This document shows, one piece after another, positions 55,534 to 57,475 of a stretch of DNA of 57,475 nt (positions are counted from its first letter, which is position 1; each line of letters opens with the position of its first letter). The DNA is from Serpens gallinarum (lineage in GTDB: Bacteria; Pseudomonadota; Gammaproteobacteria; Pseudomonadales; Pseudomonadaceae), in assembly GCF_014836765.1 (NCBI RefSeq), contig NZ_JACSQG010000015.1:1-57475 (forward strand), read 5' to 3'. A program made the translations under genes and the position numbers. A model generated the notes under the pieces. That model worked only from the letters and a program-made list of their open reading frames with translations, ran no database searches and had not been told where the DNA came from.

Positions 55534-56283
55534 CTACCTCAGAATTGGGCAAGCCAAAGCGAGGCCCGCAAACACCAGATCCGGCACTAGCCGAGCGCCT
55601 GGAATCTGCTCACAGACCAGCCCAGCATCTCCGCCAGTTAGGAACGTCTCGAAATCATCTCGCCAATATTCATGTGCAATCTCAAGCTGACCGCGTATAA
55701 AACCCCGCAGCATCAGCATACACCCACGCTCAACGGCCTCAATCGTGGACCGTCCAGGAGATTGACCGTATAACGATGCCACTACCGACTCGTCACCATA
55801 GCGGATCTTTCGAGTATGAGTCCGTAACTGATCACGCATTAATGGCATTCCGGGACAGATGAAACCACCCAGATGCTGACCATCCGGGGCGATGAAATCA
55901 GCCGTGATCGCAGTACCCACATCAATCACTAGACAAGCCTTTTGGGCCGACTGGTATGCACCTACCACCGCCAGCCAACGGTCCAGACCTAGACGCGTGT
56001 AATCTTCATAACCATTGCGAACTCCAGCAAGCTCCCGTGCTGGCTGCGCGCAAACGCTACTGAGCCCGAAGCGTGCCTTTAATAACGAAACCAGGCGATC
56101 TGTCTCTTCAGCACTGCGCACACTGACCAATCGACAAGCTTGCGGCTGGTTATTTACCAACGCCGCCAGGTCGCCCAGCAGCTTTTCTTCGCTATTTGCC
56201 AAACCGCCTTCAGCCAACGCCCCCGCCTGCGTAATGATGCGCCACTTGATCAAGCTATTACCGCAGTCCAGCTCAAGAATCAT
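55534..56283 (-). CDS. coaX: Type III pantothenate kinase
   Basis: 249 residues, first step of CoA synthesis. Phosphate-binding motif [13 protein letters not shown] at the N-terminus, catalytic Asp in [15 protein letters not shown], and [11 protein letters not shown]. Type III enzymes are insensitive to CoA feedback. Two adjacent ATGs (56286, 56283) are possible; the second has better spacing from GAGG. Overlaps the birA end by 11 bp. Confidence 0.95.
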   Translation of the reverse strand: MILELDCGNSLIKWRIITQAGALAEGGLANSEEKLLGDLAALVNNQPQACRLVSVRSAEETDRLVSLLKARFGLSSVCAQPARELAGVRNGYEDYTRLGLDRWLAVVGAYQSAQKACLVIDVGTAITADFIAPDGQHLGGFICPGMPLMRDQLRTHTRKIRYGDESVVASLYGQSPGRSTIEAVERGCMLMLRGFIRGQLEIAHEYWRDDFETFLTGGDAGLVCEQIPGARLVPDLVFAGLALACPILR

Positions 56284-57232
56284 CATGCAACCTCAGACTG
56301 AGCTCACCACCGCTATACCGTTGCTCACAACCTTTTACGAGCAAACGCAAAGCCCCATCTGCATGTATCCCCAAAACCTGCCCATGCACGGGCTCACCAC
56401 CGGCCGACAGCACCACCTGCCGCCCCTGCCAGAGATGCTCTCGCTCCCACTCATCGAGCAGCGCTGCGAAACCTAGTCCATTTTGCTTTGACAAATAGTC
56501 TGCAAGAAAGCAATTCAACCGGCTGACCAGGTGATTCCGATCCTGCCTGGAGCCCGTAGAAAGCAGCACCGATGTCCACGGACGATCAATGGCATTCGAC
56601 TCTGCCCGCATGTTGACGTTGATGCCAATACCGATCACCACATGACAGATATCTGTGGGATCACCTATCAGCTCCAACAGGATCCCGGCAATTTTTTGGT
56701 TGCCCACCAGTATGTCATTCGGCCACTTCAAGCCCGCCCTCTCAACCCCCGCCTCGCGCAATACACGAAGCGCGGCGAGCCCGACAACAAGACTCAGACC
56801 TTCCAGCATCCGAGCCCCCTGATCAAGCCGGAGCACCAAGCTGTAGTAAATATTCTCAGCACATGGGCTAACCCATTCTCGCCCTCTTCGCCCTCTGCCA
56901 GCGAGTTGTTGCTCAGCGAGGACGATAAAGGGCGCCGCAAGCCCACTTGCTACCAACCGCAATGACTCGGCATTAGTCGAATCCAGCACATCCTTTACGA
57001 TTACCGATTCCAGTTGCAGGGCACTTCCATCAATTCGCTCACAATCAAGTAGTAGCAATGGCTCCGCCAAGCGATAGCCGCGGCCACGAACCCTATGAAT
57101 TGCTACTTGATGCTGAAGCTCTAGTTGTTCAATTTGCTTCCACACTGCCGCCCGGCTGATGCCTAACTGCTTTCCAAGCGTTTCACCTGAGTGAAAACTG
57201 CCGTCCTGGATCAATCTCAGTAATTCCAGCAT
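56273..57232 (-). CDS. birA: Bifunctional biotin--[acetyl-CoA-carboxylase] ligase / biotin operon repressor
   Basis: 319 residues. N-terminal winged helix (about 1-60, [20 protein letters not shown]) followed by the ligase domain with [12 protein letters not shown] (biotinyl-AMP loop), KWPNDILV, and a C-terminal SH3-like cap. Biotinylates the AccB carrier protein and can repress biotin genes. Followed by coaX and the SPOR protein in one operon. Confidence 0.95.
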   Translation of the reverse strand: MLELLRLIQDGSFHSGETLGKQLGISRAAVWKQIEQLELQHQVAIHRVRGRGYRLAEPLLLLDCERIDGSALQLESVIVKDVLDSTNAESLRLVASGLAAPFIVLAEQQLAGRGRRGREWVSPCAENIYYSLVLRLDQGARMLEGLSLVVGLAALRVLREAGVERAGLKWPNDILVGNQKIAGILLELIGDPTDICHVVIGIGINVNMRAESNAIDRPWTSVLLSTGSRQDRNHLVSRLNCFLADYLSKQNGLGFAALLDEWEREHLWQGRQVVLSAGGEPVHGQVLGIHADGALRLLVKGCEQRYSGGELSLRLHDDS

Positions 57233-57407
57233 TCATGCTCACTCCATGAAGAGGTGCGCATCATATCGGCCCGCAGCAAGCTTGCAAAGAAACCGGTTCA
57301 GGCCTTAGAAGACTTAGTCTCTCACGGTCTGTCTACACGCCAGCGGAGCCGAGGCTCCCGACGCAGCCCACTTTTTTTGATCGCCAGGGTTTTCCGCACA
57401 CACAGAC

Positions 57408-57441
57408 AAAACCCCAACCCGCGTGCGCGGATTGGGGTTTT
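57408..57441 (-). terminator. Terminator of the rRNA operon
   Basis: Strong inverted repeat AAAACCCCAA...TTGGGGTTTT with an inner CCGCG/CGCGG pairing, 10 bp downstream of the 5S 3' end on the minus strand. Confidence 0.85.
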
Positions 57442-57451
57442 GGGTTTAGGC

Positions 57452-57475
57452 GCTTGACGATGACCTACTCTCACA
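57452..57475 (-). rRNA. rrf: 5S ribosomal RNA, 3' end only
   Basis: The minus strand reads TGTGAGAGTAGGTCATCGTC followed by AAGC, the conserved 3' end of gammaproteobacterial 5S rRNA. Only 24 nt are inside the window; the 23S and 16S genes are expected further right. Confidence 0.9.

Noticed and set aside
57344..57377. GGAGCC/GGCTCC repeat followed by T7 near the right end as a plus-strand terminator
   Set aside because: The T tract is separated from the stem by about 14 bases and no plus-strand gene precedes it.

Overview
The window is a stretch of a Pseudomonas-type gammaproteobacterial chromosome. Gene content, protein sequences and local gene order match, from memory, three separate blocks of the P. 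aeruginosa map: aceF-dipA-msrA; nrdR/ribD through an OprG-type porin to a sugar-nucleotide epimerase; and ssb-uvrA-katA followed by the whole alpha/spc/S10/str/rpoBC/secE ribosomal supercluster up to tufB, the tyr-gly-thr-trp tRNAs, coaX, birA and an rRNA operon. The right edge holds only the last 24 nt of a 5S rRNA gene. That suggests the window is a draft contig that ends where a repeated rRNA operon begins.

Layout. (1) 1-323 is foreign: a very GC-rich, actinobacterial-looking 3' end of a VanX-family D-Ala-D-Ala dipeptidase, with an ATGA-overlapping start of another gene. It runs into an 18-base C homopolymer (324-341), after which the middle of Pseudomonas aceF begins. This is most simply a chimeric assembly join. 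(2) 342-4755: aceF (partial), a dipA-like c-di-GMP phosphodiesterase, msrA. (3) 4838-7182: ribD and nrdR (minus strand) and a methyltransferase (plus strand). The rib operon is cut off after ribD. (4) 7243-15851: an uncharacterised outer-membrane protein, a thioredoxin/TPR co-chaperone, REP repeats, a four-gene metal-related ABC operon behind a Zur-like palindrome, an OprG/OmpW porin and two short-chain dehydrogenase-like proteins. (5) 16159-22631: ssb, a YajR-type MFS transporter, uvrA and a monofunctional catalase; the bacterioferritin gene expected between uvrA and katA is absent. (6) 22804-52970, minus strand: rplQ through secE, about 40 translation, transcription and secretion genes. (7) 53020-57475, minus strand: tRNA-Trp, tuf copy 2, tRNA-Thr, tRNA-Gly, tRNA-Tyr, a SPOR-domain protein, coaX, birA, an rRNA terminator and the 5S rRNA end.

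Most of the window is conserved housekeeping DNA, and I found no convincing new multi-gene system. The most informative points are the chimeric left end, a terminator-promoter-terminator module inside the spc operon between rpsN and rpsH, two apparently identical tuf genes with different start codons, a tRNA-Trp 3' end that doubles as one arm of a terminator, readable promoters for the S10, str and tRNA-tufB operons, and the likely Zur-controlled metal transport operon.
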